From positions 186,001 to 250,000 of the forward strand of contig NZ_JAODBT010000001.1 in the NCBI RefSeq assembly GCF_027497995.1: DNA of 64,000 nucleotides, written 5' to 3'. The stretch comes from Stenotrophomonas sp. Iso1 (GTDB taxonomy: Bacteria; Pseudomonadota; Gammaproteobacteria; Xanthomonadales; Xanthomonadaceae). Made by a program: the position numbers and the translations under genes. This document shows, piece after piece, positions 1 to 10,900 of the stretch (position 1 is its first letter; each line of letters starts with the position of its first letter). The notes under the pieces were generated by a model. The model ran no database searches. It saw only the letters and a list, made by a program, of their open reading frames with translations, and had not been told where the DNA came from.

Positions 1-3000
1 ACCGGCGCGACGGTGAGCCTGACCACTACCACCGACAAGGATGGCAAATTCAGCTTTGAAGGCCTGCGTCCGGGCAAGTACAGCCTGACCGAGCCGACCC
101 AGCCGACCGGTACTGCCAACGGCATCACCACTGCCGGCACGGTGGGCGGTACCGCTTCGGGCACCGCTACGCCGGTGACCACGGTGCCGAGCAAGATCAC
201 CGACATCGATCTGAGCACGCCGGGCACCGCTTCGGTGGACAACCTGTTCGGCGAGATTCCGCGCAGCAGCGGCATCAGCGGCAAGGTGTGGGTGGATACC
301 GACAACGATGGCGTCGTCGACCCGGATGAAAAGGGCATCGCCGGTGTGACCGTGGAGCTGGAAGGCACGGCCATCGATGGCACCCCCATCAAGGCCACGG
401 TGACCACCGACGCGGACGGCAACTACAGCTTCACCGACCTGCCGCCGGGCACCTACACGGTGACCGAGCCGACTCAGCCGCCAGGTACCCTGGACGGCAA
501 GACCGTACCGGGCACCACCGGTGGCACGGCGACCACGCCGGGTACCACGCCGTCGAAGATCTCCACCATCACGGTGGGCGTGAACGAAACCTCGTCGGAC
601 AACAACTTCGGCGAGATTCCGGTGGGCAGCATTGCCGGCTTTGTCTACAACGACAGCAACGATGACGGCATCAAGCAGAGCGACGAAGGTGGCTATGCGT
701 TGGTCGACATTGTGCTGACCGGCACGGACGACCTGGGCAACCCGGTCAGCATGTCGGGCAAGACCGACGTGCAGGGCCATTACCTGTTCGAAAACCTGCG
801 TCCGGGCACCTATGTGGTGACCGAGCCGATGCAGCCGGCCGAGACGCTCAATGGCCTGACCACGGCCGGTAGCATCGACGGTGTGCGTTCCAATGCCAAG
901 GTTACGGGCAAGGAAACCACGCCTTCGGAAATCAACGGCATCGTGCTGAAGCCGGGCAACAATTCGCTGGACAACAACTTCGGCGAGATTGGAGATTCGC
1001 CGGACATGCTGGTGAGCAAGTCGTCCACCACGGTGAAGTTCACCGTCAACAACGTGGCCACGTACACCATCCGCGTGCGTAACGGCGGGCAGAAGCCTTC
1101 GTCCGGTGAATACATCGTCAAGGACCGCCTGCCGGTTGGCCTGAACCTGGCGGAAGTACCGTCGGGCAATGGCTGGATCTGCACCGGCGCGGTGGGCGAT
1201 GCCCGCTTTGAATGCCGTAGCTCGGAAGTACTCAACGCCAGCACCACTTCGACCTCGGACATCACCGTCAAGGTCAACGTCACCGCCGAAGCTGCACAGG
1301 CCGGTACCGTGAATAACGCGGTGCTGGTTGAAGGCGGCGGCGAGAACGAGTTCCGTACCCCGACCACCACCGAGCGCAACACGTTCGAGGGTGATGTCAC
1401 CCAGTTGCCGGTCTGCGATACCGCTATCACCCAGAACGTCTGCCGCGTGCCGAACCAGGTGCAGCTGTCCGCGTCGGTCGGTGGCACGGTGTGGTTCGAC
1501 ATTGGTAGCGATGACAGCCGCCTGGATGGTGGTGACGAGCGCCTGCAGTCATGGATCGTGGAGTTGCTGGACGCTGCCACGGGCATCGTGAGCAAGACCA
1601 CCACCACGGCGATGGATGGCACTTATCGCTTCGGCGACGTGGTGCCCGGCATCAAGTGGAATATCCAGTTCCGTGACCCTGCCTCGGGTGTGTTGTGGGC
1701 ATGGCCGGTCAACCAGGAAACCGCTGGCGGCATGGGCGTTGCCTGTGACAGCCCGCGTGCGATCACCGACTCCAGCGTCAGCGCCTGCCGTGTCACCGAG
1801 AACGGCACCAGCCAGCTGCAGGTCGTGCTTGAATCTGGCCAGCATCTGCCGCAGCAGAGCTTGCCGGTGGATCCGTCGGGTGTGGTGTATGACGCCGTCA
1901 CCCGCGATCCGGTGCCCGGTTCCATCGTCACCATTACCCCGGTGGGCGTGTGCAACGGCTATGACCCGATGACCGCCATCCTCAACGCAGCAGCCGGTGG
2001 CTACCGCGTGGAAGGCAATGCGGTCTCGATGACGGTTGGCAACAACGGCTATTACCAGTTCATGTTTGGCCCGGCCGCGCCGGCACGTTGCGAGTTCCAG
2101 CTGACGGTGACGCCGCCGGGTGGTTATCAGTTCGTGTCGTCGCTGATCACGCCGCAGGACGGCTCGTTGTCGCCGCTGGGTGCTGCTGGCAGCAGCCACT
2201 TGGTGCAGCCGCAGTCCAACGCACCGACCGGTGCGGTGGGTACGCCGACGCAGTACTGGCTGACCCTGTTTGCCGGCTCGTCAACGGCGGGCATCGTGCA
2301 CAACCACATCCCGTTGGATACGGCCGAAGCCACCGGCCTGGTCATCACCAAGACCGGTGATCGCCAGACCGCGGAAATCGGTGACACCGTGCAGTACACC
2401 ATCACCGTGCGGCAGACCGCCGGCAGTGCGATGGCGACGTTGAACATCGTCGATACGCTGCCGCGTGGTTTCACCTTCATCGACGGTACCGCCCGCATCG
2501 GTGGCCGTGCGCTGGACAACCCGTTGGGCAAGCCGGGCCCGCGCCTGGGCTTCAACCTTGGCCCGATCAACGTTGGCCAACAGCTGGTGTTGACCTACCG
2601 CGTGCGTGTCGGCGTCGGTGCGCAGCAGGGTGACGGCATCAACCGCGCCCAGGCGCATGGTTGCTCGATCACCGGTGGCTGTATCGACCCGGGTTCGATG
2701 ACGCCGGTGCCGGGTTCGGTGCCGTCCAACCGTGCCGAGTACCGCGTGCGCGTCACCGGTGGCGTGTTCACCGAGGAAGCCTGTGTGCTGGGCAAGGTGT
2801 TCGTGGACTGCAACAACAACCACCTGCAGGACAACGAAGAGTTGGGTATCCCGGGTGTGCGTCTGTATTTCTCCAACGGCACCTGGGTGATCTCCGATTC
2901 GGAAGGCAAGTACAGCTACTGCGGCCTGACCCCGCAGAGCCACACCCTGAAGGTGGATGCGTCCACCCTGCCGGCTGGCTCGCGCCTGACCACCAGCAGC

Positions 3001-3297
3001 AACCGCAACCTGGGCGATGCCGACAGCCTGTTCCTGGACCTGAAGAACGGCGAGCTGCATCGCGCCGACTTCATCGAAGGCAGCTGTTCCAACCCGCTGC
3101 TGGAGCAGGTCAAGGCCCGTCGTACCCAAGGCGAGGTACGTGCGCCGGAAACCGAAACCGGCCAGTCGCAGTTGCGTTTTGAAAGCAAGCCCGCCCGTGC
3201 GCCGCAGCAGGCCACGGACTCGGCCAACCAGAGACCGATCGTGCATCCGCGACCCAACCCGCCCTCGGCCGCCGCTTCGCAGGAGGTGCAGCCATGA
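1..3297 (+). CDS. Large SdrD B-like/DUF11 repeat surface protein, 5' partial
   Basis: The reading frame is open from the first base, so the N-terminus lies outside the window; 1098 residues are visible. They contain Cna-B/SdrD B-like repeats, recognisable by a metal-binding-like D-x-D-N-D-G start and a GTYTVTEP-type end, near residues 1-85, 94-205, 213-325 and 494-560, with a last one near 930-1000. Two DUF11-type domains lie near 335-445 and 778-870. The C-terminal 60 residues are Pro/Gln-rich and low complexity. Such domains form beta-sandwich stalks of exported surface proteins. No sortase motif, autotransporter barrel or transmembrane anchor is visible at the C-terminus. The stop overlaps the next gene's ATG by 4 bp (ATGA), so the barrel protein is probably co-translated and may help anchor or export this one (inference). 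The first repeats are also similar at DNA level, so copy number may vary. Confidence 0.85.
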   Translation, partial: TGATVSLTTTTDKDGKFSFEGLRPGKYSLTEPTQPTGTANGITTAGTVGGTASGTATPVTTVPSKITDIDLSTPGTASVDNLFGEIPRSSGISGKVWVDTDNDGVVDPDEKGIAGVTVELEGTAIDGTPIKATVTTDADGNYSFTDLPPGTYTVTEPTQPPGTLDGKTVPGTTGGTATTPGTTPSKISTITVGVNETSSDNNFGEIPVGSIAGFVYNDSNDDGIKQSDEGGYALVDIVLTGTDDLGNPVSMSGKTDVQGHYLFENLRPGTYVVTEPMQPAETLNGLTTAGSIDGVRSNAKVTGKETTPSEINGIVLKPGNNSLDNNFGEIGDSPDMLVSKSSTTVKFTVNNVATYTIRVRNGGQKPSSGEYIVKDRLPVGLNLAEVPSGNGWICTGAVGDARFECRSSEVLNASTTSTSDITVKVNVTAEAAQAGTVNNAVLVEGGGENEFRTPTTTERNTFEGDVTQLPVCDTAITQNVCRVPNQVQLSASVGGTVWFDIGSDDSRLDGGDERLQSWIVELLDAATGIVSKTTTTAMDGTYRFGDVVPGIKWNIQFRDPASGVLWAWPVNQETAGGMGVACDSPRAITDSSVSACRVTENGTSQLQVVLESGQHLPQQSLPVDPSGVVYDAVTRDPVPGSIVTITPVGVCNGYDPMTAILNAAAGGYRVEGNAVSMTVGNNGYYQFMFGPAAPARCEFQLTVTPPGGYQFVSSLITPQDGSLSPLGAAGSSHLVQPQSNAPTGAVGTPTQYWLTLFAGSSTAGIVHNHIPLDTAEATGLVITKTGDRQTAEIGDTVQYTITVRQTAGSAMATLNIVDTLPRGFTFIDGTARIGGRALDNPLGKPGPRLGFNLGPINVGQQLVLTYRVRVGVGAQQGDGINRAQAHGCSITGGCIDPGSMTPVPGSVPSNRAEYRVRVTGGVFTEEACVLGKVFVDCNNNHLQDNEELGIPGVRLYFSNGTWVISDSEGKYSYCGLTPQSHTLKVDASTLPAGSRLTTSSNRNLGDADSLFLDLKNGELHRADFIEGSCSNPLLEQVKARRTQGEVRAPETETGQSQLRFESKPARAPQQATDSANQRPIVHPRPNPPSAAASQEVQP

Positions 3298-6200
3298 GCC
3301 GCCACTCCCTGCGTGCCATGCCGCGCATGAGCCTGTTGGCCTGTGCGCTGGCCACGGCGGCATTGCCGGCCATGGCCCAGAACGTGGGCACCAGCACCCG
3401 CTTCACGCCGGTGCTGGGTGATGCCAGCACGTTGTACCCACGCTCGCTGGTCACCACCGATACGCCGCCGGAAGTCGTCGCTGCCCGTTCGGGCGAGGCC
3501 GACTACAGCCGCAACGTCGGTGTGGACCGCGTGTCGGTGGAAGTGGACCGCGACGGTGTGCCGGCCGATGGCCAGACGCCGGTGCACATCACCGTGCGTC
3601 TGCTCGGTGCTGACGACAAGCCGCTGGCCGGCAAGTCGTTCGCCACCATCGAAAACAGCGGTGGCCGCATCCGCCTGCCGGGTTCGCGCACCGACGAGTT
3701 TGGCCCCGGCGCTGCCGATGCCGACAAGGTGATGCCGGGCATCCAGGTGGAAGTGGAAAACGGCGTCGCCGAGTTCGACCTGGTAGCCCCGCATGATCCG
3801 CAGGATGTGCTGTTGCGCATTACCGCCGGCGACCAGACTGCCGAAGGCACGATCGGTTTCCTGCCGGAAATGCGCGATCTGCTGGCCACCGGTTTGATCG
3901 AAGGCATCGTTAATTTCCGCAATAAATCCAATGCTGGACTGGTCTCGCCGGTGCAGCACCACGATGCGTTCGACCGCGATATCCGTCGTTGGGAAAAGCA
4001 GTTCAACAACGGCAAAGCCAATGCATCGGCGCGCACCGCGTTCTTCGTCAAGGGCCAGATCAAGGGCGAGTACCTGCTCACCGCGGCCTACGATTCGGAC
4101 AAGGATGTGCGCGGCCGCCTGCTGCGTGACATCCAGCCGGAAGAGTTCTACCCGGTGTATGGCGACTCGTCGCTGCGTGGCTTCGACGCGCGTTCGGCCG
4201 AGCGCCTGTACGTGCGCGTGGACAACAAGCGCAGCTACCTGCTGTACGGCGATTTCCAGACAGGCGATACGCTGGCAACCACCAGCGGCATCGGTGGCAG
4301 TGGCCCGATCCCGCAGCGCATCCTGAGCACCTACAACCGCACCGCCACCGGCCTGGGCTGGCACTTTGAAAGTGAGCGCGTGCGTACCAACGTGTTCGCC
4401 ATCGAAGACTCGCTGCGGCAGATCATCGAAGAGTTCCGCAGCCAGGGCAGTGGCCCGTATGCGCTGCGCAACAACGCGGTGCTGGAAGGCAGCGAGCGCG
4501 TGGAAATGATTGTGCGCGACCGCAACCAGCCCACCCGCATCGTCTCGGTCAAGCCGCTGGCGCGTCTGGTGGACTACAGCTTCGAGCCGTTCTCCGGGCG
4601 CATCCTGCTCAACCAGTTCCTGCCGTCGTTCGACAGCGACCTCAACCCGGTGTCACTGCGCATCACCTATGAACTGGACCAGCAGACCGAGAAGTTCTGG
4701 GTGGTCGGTGCCGATGGCCAGTTCAAGCTGACCGACAAACTGGAAGTGGGTGCCTCAGCGGTGGAAGACCGCAACCCGTATGCCGAGTTCAAGATGGGCA
4801 GCGTCAACGCCGGCTATCGTTTCGGTCAGAACACCATGCTGGTTGCCGAGTTCGCCCGCACTCGCAGCGAGGTCAACACCAACTCGCTCAACCAGGTGAC
4901 CTCGCAGGGCTTGAAGGACGTCACCGGCGAAGTCGAAGGTGATGCATGGCGCGTGGAATTCGCCCATGACGGCGGCAAGTTCGACGCCCGTCTGTTCGCC
5001 GCGCGCACCGATCCGGAGTTCAACAACGCCGCTTCGCCGTTGTACGGCGGCCGTGGTGAGTACAGCGCACGCATGGCGTATGCCGTGGGGCCGCGTCTTG
5101 AGCTGTACGTGGAAGGCCTGCGCAGCGAAGACCGCAATCCCGATGGTGGCAAGCGTGATGCCGGCGGTGCCGGCGTGCGTATCGGCGCTACCGAGCGTCT
5201 GACCGTAGACCTGGGCCTGCGCAGCATCCGCGAAACCATCGGCGTGACCTCGCCATGGTCTTCCGGTGCCCCGTTTGGGCAGACCGGCGGACTGACCGGC
5301 GGCTTTGCCACGGGCGGTGGCGGCGGTGCACTGGGCTACGGCCAGCAGGCACTGGACCCGGCGACCGGCCTGATGGTCATCAATGGTTCTTCCAGCGGCA
5401 GCCCGATCACCAGCGACTTGCCGATCGGCACCAAGCTGGAATCAGACAGCGCACGTCTGGGCCTGGGTTACCGCTTCAGCGACAAGTTCAGCGGCGGTGC
5501 CGAGTACGAACAGAGCGTCAGTGGTGAAGACCGCAACCGCGTTGCAGCGGGCGTGGACTATCAGGTGTTCGAGCGCAGCCGCCTGTATGGCCGATACGAA
5601 CAGCAGACCGGCCTGACCAGCGCCTATGGCATCACCACCACCGACCGCGAGGCCGATGCGTTGGTGTTTGGTATCGACACCAGCTACATCCGCGACACGC
5701 AGGCGTTCTCCGAGTACCGCATGCGTGACTCGATCAGCGGCCGCGACGTGCAGGCGGCCTCGGGTATCCGCAACAACTGGGATATCGCCAAGGGCTTGCG
5801 CCTGAGCAGCTCCATTGAACGGGTGAACGTGGTGGCCGGTGATACCGGCGACAGCACCGGCCTGGCACTGGCACTGGACTACAGCGCCAATCCGTTGTGG
5901 CGCGGCGCCATCCGTGGCGAGCACCGCATCTCCGAGGACGTACCGGGCACGGTCGCCAACGAGGCGTTCAATACCTCGCTGCTGCAGTTCATGCTGGCCC
6001 GCAAGTTGAGCCGCGACTGGACCCTGCTGGGCCGCAATTACCTGCTCGCCACCAACTACGAAGACCGTGGTGACGTGCTGCAGGATCGCTTCCAGCTTGG
6101 CCTGGCCTACCGCGACACCGACCGCAACCGGATCAACGCGTTGATGCGTTACGAGTACAAGCTCGAGCGCGACGAGAGTGGCCTGACCCTGCTGGATGGC

Positions 6201-6674
6201 GAAGTAGTGGATGGCACCAGCCAAGACGTGCGCACCCGTGCGCATATCGTTTCGGCGCATGCCGACTGGCACCCGTCGCGCCCGTGGTGGTTGACTGGCC
6301 GCATTGCTGGCAAATGGCAGCGTGACCAGTTCGCTTACAGCGACGGTGGCCGCGTCAACAGCAGCTTCAACGCCGTGCTGTTGTCTGGCCGCGTGGTCTA
6401 CGACATCACCGAGAACTGGGACATCGGCGTGCTGGGTTCCACTTTCCGTGGCCAGTACGGTGCAAACCAGTACGCCTACGGTCTGGAAGTAGGCCGCCTG
6501 TTGCGCCAGAACCTGTGGTTGTCGGCCGGCTACAACTGGACCGGCTTCGAAGGTGACAGCGACCTCAACGGTTACGAGTACACACAGCAGGGCGCGTTCC
6601 TGCGCCTGCGCTTCAAGTTCGATGAAGATCTTTTCCGTCGGGACCCGGTTCGCTACCGCGATCCGGCCCGCTGA
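3294..6674 (+). CDS. Outer-membrane beta-barrel protein with N-terminal Ig-like domain
   Basis: 1126 residues. A signal peptide covers about residues 1-28, cut after A-M-A. An invasin-like or Ig-like beta-sandwich follows (about 75-200: phrases such as DGVPADGQTPVHITVRLLG). The remaining ~850 residues alternate polar, aromatic and glycine residues and end in a typical barrel C-terminus, with many Y-x-Y/F-x-F strand pairs and a periplasmic-turn/surface-loop rhythm. A glycine-rich loop occurs near residues 660-690. I see no TonB plug signature, so I do not call it a TonB receptor. The start overlaps the upstream adhesin stop (ATGA), and an OmpA-family gene follows 10 bp downstream. The context suggests a structural or export partner for the adhesin; this role is inference. 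Confidence 0.8.
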   Translation: MSRHSLRAMPRMSLLACALATAALPAMAQNVGTSTRFTPVLGDASTLYPRSLVTTDTPPEVVAARSGEADYSRNVGVDRVSVEVDRDGVPADGQTPVHITVRLLGADDKPLAGKSFATIENSGGRIRLPGSRTDEFGPGAADADKVMPGIQVEVENGVAEFDLVAPHDPQDVLLRITAGDQTAEGTIGFLPEMRDLLATGLIEGIVNFRNKSNAGLVSPVQHHDAFDRDIRRWEKQFNNGKANASARTAFFVKGQIKGEYLLTAAYDSDKDVRGRLLRDIQPEEFYPVYGDSSLRGFDARSAERLYVRVDNKRSYLLYGDFQTGDTLATTSGIGGSGPIPQRILSTYNRTATGLGWHFESERVRTNVFAIEDSLRQIIEEFRSQGSGPYALRNNAVLEGSERVEMIVRDRNQPTRIVSVKPLARLVDYSFEPFSGRILLNQFLPSFDSDLNPVSLRITYELDQQTEKFWVVGADGQFKLTDKLEVGASAVEDRNPYAEFKMGSVNAGYRFGQNTMLVAEFARTRSEVNTNSLNQVTSQGLKDVTGEVEGDAWRVEFAHDGGKFDARLFAARTDPEFNNAASPLYGGRGEYSARMAYAVGPRLELYVEGLRSEDRNPDGGKRDAGGAGVRIGATERLTVDLGLRSIRETIGVTSPWSSGAPFGQTGGLTGGFATGGGGGALGYGQQALDPATGLMVINGSSSGSPITSDLPIGTKLESDSARLGLGYRFSDKFSGGAEYEQSVSGEDRNRVAAGVDYQVFERSRLYGRYEQQTGLTSAYGITTTDREADALVFGIDTSYIRDTQAFSEYRMRDSISGRDVQAASGIRNNWDIAKGLRLSSSIERVNVVAGDTGDSTGLALALDYSANPLWRGAIRGEHRISEDVPGTVANEAFNTSLLQFMLARKLSRDWTLLGRNYLLATNYEDRGDVLQDRFQLGLAYRDTDRNRINALMRYEYKLERDESGLTLLDGEVVDGTSQDVRTRAHIVSAHADWHPSRPWWLTGRIAGKWQRDQFAYSDGGRVNSSFNAVLLSGRVVYDITENWDIGVLGSTFRGQYGANQYAYGLEVGRLLRQNLWLSAGYNWTGFEGDSDLNGYEYTQQGAFLRLRFKFDEDLFRRDPVRYRDPAR

Positions 6675-6684
6675 GGACGACACC

Positions 6685-7695
6685 ATGACCCTTTCGTATC
6701 TGAAAACCCGCTCGTTCCGCACCCTGTTGGCTGCTGCCGTCCTCACGGTGGTTGCTGGCGGCGCCAGCGCCCAGCAGACCCAGCTCAACCCGCAGGCCAA
6801 GCGCATCACCGATGAGGCCATCCATGCTGACCTGGAGTCCTACGAGGCTACCCAGGGCCGCATCCAGGCGCTCAACGACGGTGGTCGCCCAATCCGCGAT
6901 TACCACCTGTCCAAAGCGCAGTGCTGGCTGGACGTGTCGTTCCACGAATACACCCGCAACGACCGCAGCGCCTTCCCGCAGGAGGCGTTGACCGAGTCGG
7001 AAAAGTTGATCGTGGACATGGAGAACGGCGTTTCGCCGATCCCCACCGACACCGCCTTGGTGAACGACGCCAAGTACCTGCGTGCCGACCTGTGGCAGCG
7101 CCTGAAAGTCATCCACGGCACCCCCGGCTTTGCTTGCGCTTCGCAGAAAGTGGCCTGCGGTGAAGTGGAGCTGGTACATGCCGGCAATGAGTTCAACCAG
7201 CAGCAGTGGCGTCACTCCAAGCCGTATATCCAGATCGCCGAAGACCTGGTCAACGAAGCCGAGACCGCCGCACGCCTGTGCGGTGTGGGCCCGGCTGCTC
7301 CGGTGGCGGTGGGTCCGTTGATTGCGAATGTGCTGTTCGAGTTCGACCGCGACGGCTACAAGGACATCCGCACCTACTCGCTGGAAAGCGTGGACCGTGC
7401 ATTGGCCACCATCGCCGCCGAGCAGCGTGAACTGGCCAGTGTGGCGCTGATCGGTCATGCCGATCGCATGCAGGGCAAGGGCTTCGACCACAACCAGGCC
7501 CTGTCCGAGCGTCGCGCCGAAACCGTGCGTACGCTGCTGATTGGCCGTGGCGTGCCGGCCGACAAGATCCGCTTTGAGTACCGCGGTGATACCCAGCAGG
7601 TGCAGCAGTGCGACGGCGTCAAGCCGCGTGCGGCATTGCTGGAATGCCTGCTGCCGAACCGTCGCGTGGAAGTGCAGTTCGAGCTGGCGCAGTAA
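6685..7695 (+). CDS. OmpA-family peptidoglycan-binding outer-membrane protein
   Basis: 336 residues. The signal peptide ends near residue 29 (GGASA-QQ). The middle region (30-215) is mostly helical and of unknown fold, with four cysteines that could pair. The C-terminal OmpA domain (about 220-336) starts at VLFEFDRDG and carries IGHADRMQG, the ALSERRAETV helix and the final NRRVEVQFEL strand, the usual peptidoglycan-binding elements. The ATG at 6685, 10 bp after the barrel-gene stop, is preferred over an in-frame upstream ATG because the signal peptide begins there. It is the last gene of the surface operon and is followed by a terminator. It probably ties the adhesin/barrel assembly to the cell wall (inference). 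Confidence 0.88.
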   Translation: MTLSYLKTRSFRTLLAAAVLTVVAGGASAQQTQLNPQAKRITDEAIHADLESYEATQGRIQALNDGGRPIRDYHLSKAQCWLDVSFHEYTRNDRSAFPQEALTESEKLIVDMENGVSPIPTDTALVNDAKYLRADLWQRLKVIHGTPGFACASQKVACGEVELVHAGNEFNQQQWRHSKPYIQIAEDLVNEAETAARLCGVGPAAPVAVGPLIANVLFEFDRDGYKDIRTYSLESVDRALATIAAEQRELASVALIGHADRMQGKGFDHNQALSERRAETVRTLLIGRGVPADKIRFEYRGDTQQVQQCDGVKPRAALLECLLPNRRVEVQFELAQ

Positions 7696-7720
7696 AAGAT
7701 CCGCCAGTGCTGAACCCAGA

Positions 7721-7750
7721 ACGCCCCGGCAATGCCGGGGCGTTTTGTTT
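7721..7750 (+). terminator. Rho-independent terminator after the OmpA gene
   Basis: The stem CGCCCCGGCA/TGCCGGGGCG is followed by TTTTGTTTT, 25 bp after the OmpA stop. It is a classical intrinsic terminator and ends the surface operon. Confidence 0.9.
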
Positions 7751-7919
7751 TGGCGCTCTGCCTGTTCTCGGGGGATAGGCGGGAGGGCACAGGGCTACTT
7801 CTACCCCGTCCCTTTCGACGCACGGGAAGGCTGCGAAGGGATTGGGCTTCTTGGCGGCCCCACAGCCCCCATCCAGCGGAATGGCTACACTGGGCCGCTC
7901 CGTTCGACGGGATGTGCCC

Positions 7920-10900
7920 TTGGTCTCCAGCTGGATCCTGCTCCTGGTGTCACTCGGCTATGCCGCGCTGCTGTTTGGCGTGGCCTGGTGGGGTGACCGT
8001 CGCCCGCTGTATCCGGACCGCCCATGGCTGCGGCCGGTGGTCTACAGCCTGGCGCTGGCGGTGTACTGCTCCTCGTGGACGTTCTATGGCGGCGTCGGCA
8101 CCGCCGTGCGTTATGGCATCGGCTACCTGCCCATTTATTTGGGGCCGCTGCTGATGCTGGCCTTCGGCTGGCGCATCATCGAACGGTTGGCGCTGATCGC
8201 ACGTACCGAAAACGTCGTCTCCATCGCCGATTTCATCTCCTCGCGTTTCGGCCGCTCCCGGCGTCTGGCAGCACTGGTGGCCCTGATCGCCTTGATCGGC
8301 GTGGTGCCGTACCTGGCGCTGCAGTACAAGGCCGTGGCAATGAGCGTGCAGGTACTCAGCGGCGATGCCGGCGGCAAGGGTGTGCTGACCGATCCGGCGT
8401 TGTACGTGGCGCTGCTGATGGCCTTGTTTGCCATCTTGTTCGGCACCCGTCAGGTGGATGCCACCGAGCACCACCACGGCATGATGCTGGCCATCGCGCT
8501 GGAGTCGATGATCAAGCTGATTGCGATGGTCGCGGTGGGTATGTTCGCCTACCTGCTGATCTCCGACCGGGGCGAGTCCGTCGTGCGTTCGGCGCGCGCG
8601 CTGTTCGAGGGCATGCCGCCGGTAGGTTTCGTCTCGCAGACGCTGCTCAGTTTTTTGGCATTGATCTGTCTGCCGCGCCAGTTCCACGTCGCAGTGGTGG
8701 AGTGCGGCAATGCTGCCGACGTGCGCCGCGCGCGCTGGATGTTCGGCGGGTATCTGGTGGTGATCTCGCTGATGATCATTCCCATCGCCACCGCAGGTGC
8801 CACGTTGTTCGGTACCGGCTTGGCCTCTGACGACACATTGGTGCTGGCACTGCCGATGTCCGAAGGCAGCATGGCGCTGGCCCTGGCCGCGTATGTCGGT
8901 GGGTTCTCGGCGGCCACCGGCATGGTCATCGTGTCCTCCATCGCGCTGGCCACCATGATCAGCAACGATCTGGTGATGCCGGTGCTGCTGCGCCGCAGTG
9001 GCGACCACCGGGAAGCAGCCAGTGTCGCCTCGCGCGTTCTATGGATTCGCCGTCTGGCGATCCTGTTGCTGGCGTTGGTGGCTTACGGCTATTACCGCGG
9101 CAGCAACAACGACACCATGCTCGCCACCTATGGCTTGATGGCCTTCGCTGCGGTAGCGCAGTTCGCGCCTGGCCTGATCGGTGGCCTGTACTGGCGCGGC
9201 GCCAGCCGTCGCGGCGTGGAGACCGGCATGCTGGTCGGCTTCGGCGTGTGGATCTACACACTGCTGATTCCGGCCTTGAGCCACGGTGGCTGGTTGAGCG
9301 AATCACTGCTGCAACACGGTCCGTTCGGCATTGAATGGCTGCGTCCGCAGCAGTTGTTCGGCCTGGCAGGTTGGGATGCACTCACCCACGGTACGTTCTG
9401 GTCACTGCTGCTCAACACCGCCACGATGCTGCTGGTGTCGATGCGTTGGCGGCCCGATGTTGCCGAGCGCCTGCGCGCGGCACCGTTTCTTGATCCCTAT
9501 GCCAAACGGCCGGTAGTGGCCGGTGACTGGCCGGCGCATATCAAGGTGCGTGACTTGTTGGCGCTCGCCACGCGGGTGATCGGCGACAGCCGCGCACGCC
9601 GCTCGTTCATTGAACAGGCGCAACTGCTGCAGCGTGATTTCCTGCCGTCTGCTGCGGCCGACCGCGTGTGGGTGCAGTTCACGGAGCGCCTGCTCGCCGC
9701 TTCCATCGGCGCCGCCTCAGCGCGCTTGTTGTTGACCAGCCTGCTGCGTGGCTCGGGTATGGACCTGGGTGAAGTGGTGGCGGTACTGGACGAAGCCGGC
9801 CAGGAGCTGCGCTTCAACCGCGAGATCCTTTCCACCACGCTGGAAAACATCAGTGCCGGCGTCAGCGTGGTCGATCCGGAGATGCGCCTCACCGCATGGA
9901 ACCGCCGTTACCAGCAAATGTTTGGCTACCCCGACGGCATGCTCTATGTCGGCCGCCCGGTGGCGGATCTGATCCGCTACAACGCCGAGCGCGGCGAGCT
10001 GGGCTCCGGTGATACCGAGGTGCAGATCAACCGCCGTATCGGTTACATGCGCGCCGGTTCGCCGCATGTGTTCGAGCGTACCGGTGCCGACGGCAAGGTG
10101 ATTGAACTGCGCGGTCAGGCGTTGCCCGGTGGCGGTTACGTCACCAGTTACAACGACATCACCGATTTCAAACAGGCCGAACAGGCACTGTTGGAAGCCA
10201 ACGAAACACTGGAGCAGCGCGTCGCCGAACGCTCACAGGCTGCCGAGGCCGCGCAGCAGTCCAAGACCCGTTTTCTCGCCGCCATCAGCCACGACGTGCT
10301 GCAACCGCTCAATGCTGCGCGTCTGTTTGCCTCGGCATTGCGCGACAGCCTGCAGGAGACCGACGAGCAACGGCATCTGGCCGAACGTGTCGATGCCTCG
10401 CTGCGTGCGGCCGAGGAGCTGCTCGACGGTCTACTCGATGTGTCACGGCTGGATGCCGGCGGCATGCGCCCGACCATCACCGATTTCGATGCCAGCGTAC
10501 TTGTGCGTGAAATGGCCGCGCAGTACACGCCGATAGCAGCGGGGCGTGGTCTGCGCCTGCATGTCTTTGCACGGCCGGCGTGGGTGCGCAGTGACCGACG
10601 GTTGCTGCGTCGCGTGCTGCAGAATTTCATGGCCAATGCACTGCGCTACACCCGCACCGGTCGCATCGTGCTGGCGTTGCGTGTGCGCGGTGAACAGGTC
10701 GAACTGCAGGTGTGGGACACCGGCCCCGGTATTCCCGAGCACCACATGCAGCAGATATTCAAAGAGTTTCATCGCTACCAGCAGCCATTCGACTGGGGCG
10801 AGCAAGGCTTGGGGTTGGGCCTGTCCATCTGCCAACGCATTTCACGCCTGCTTGAGCACGGCTTGAATGCGCGCAGTCAGATCGGCCACGGCAGCATGTT

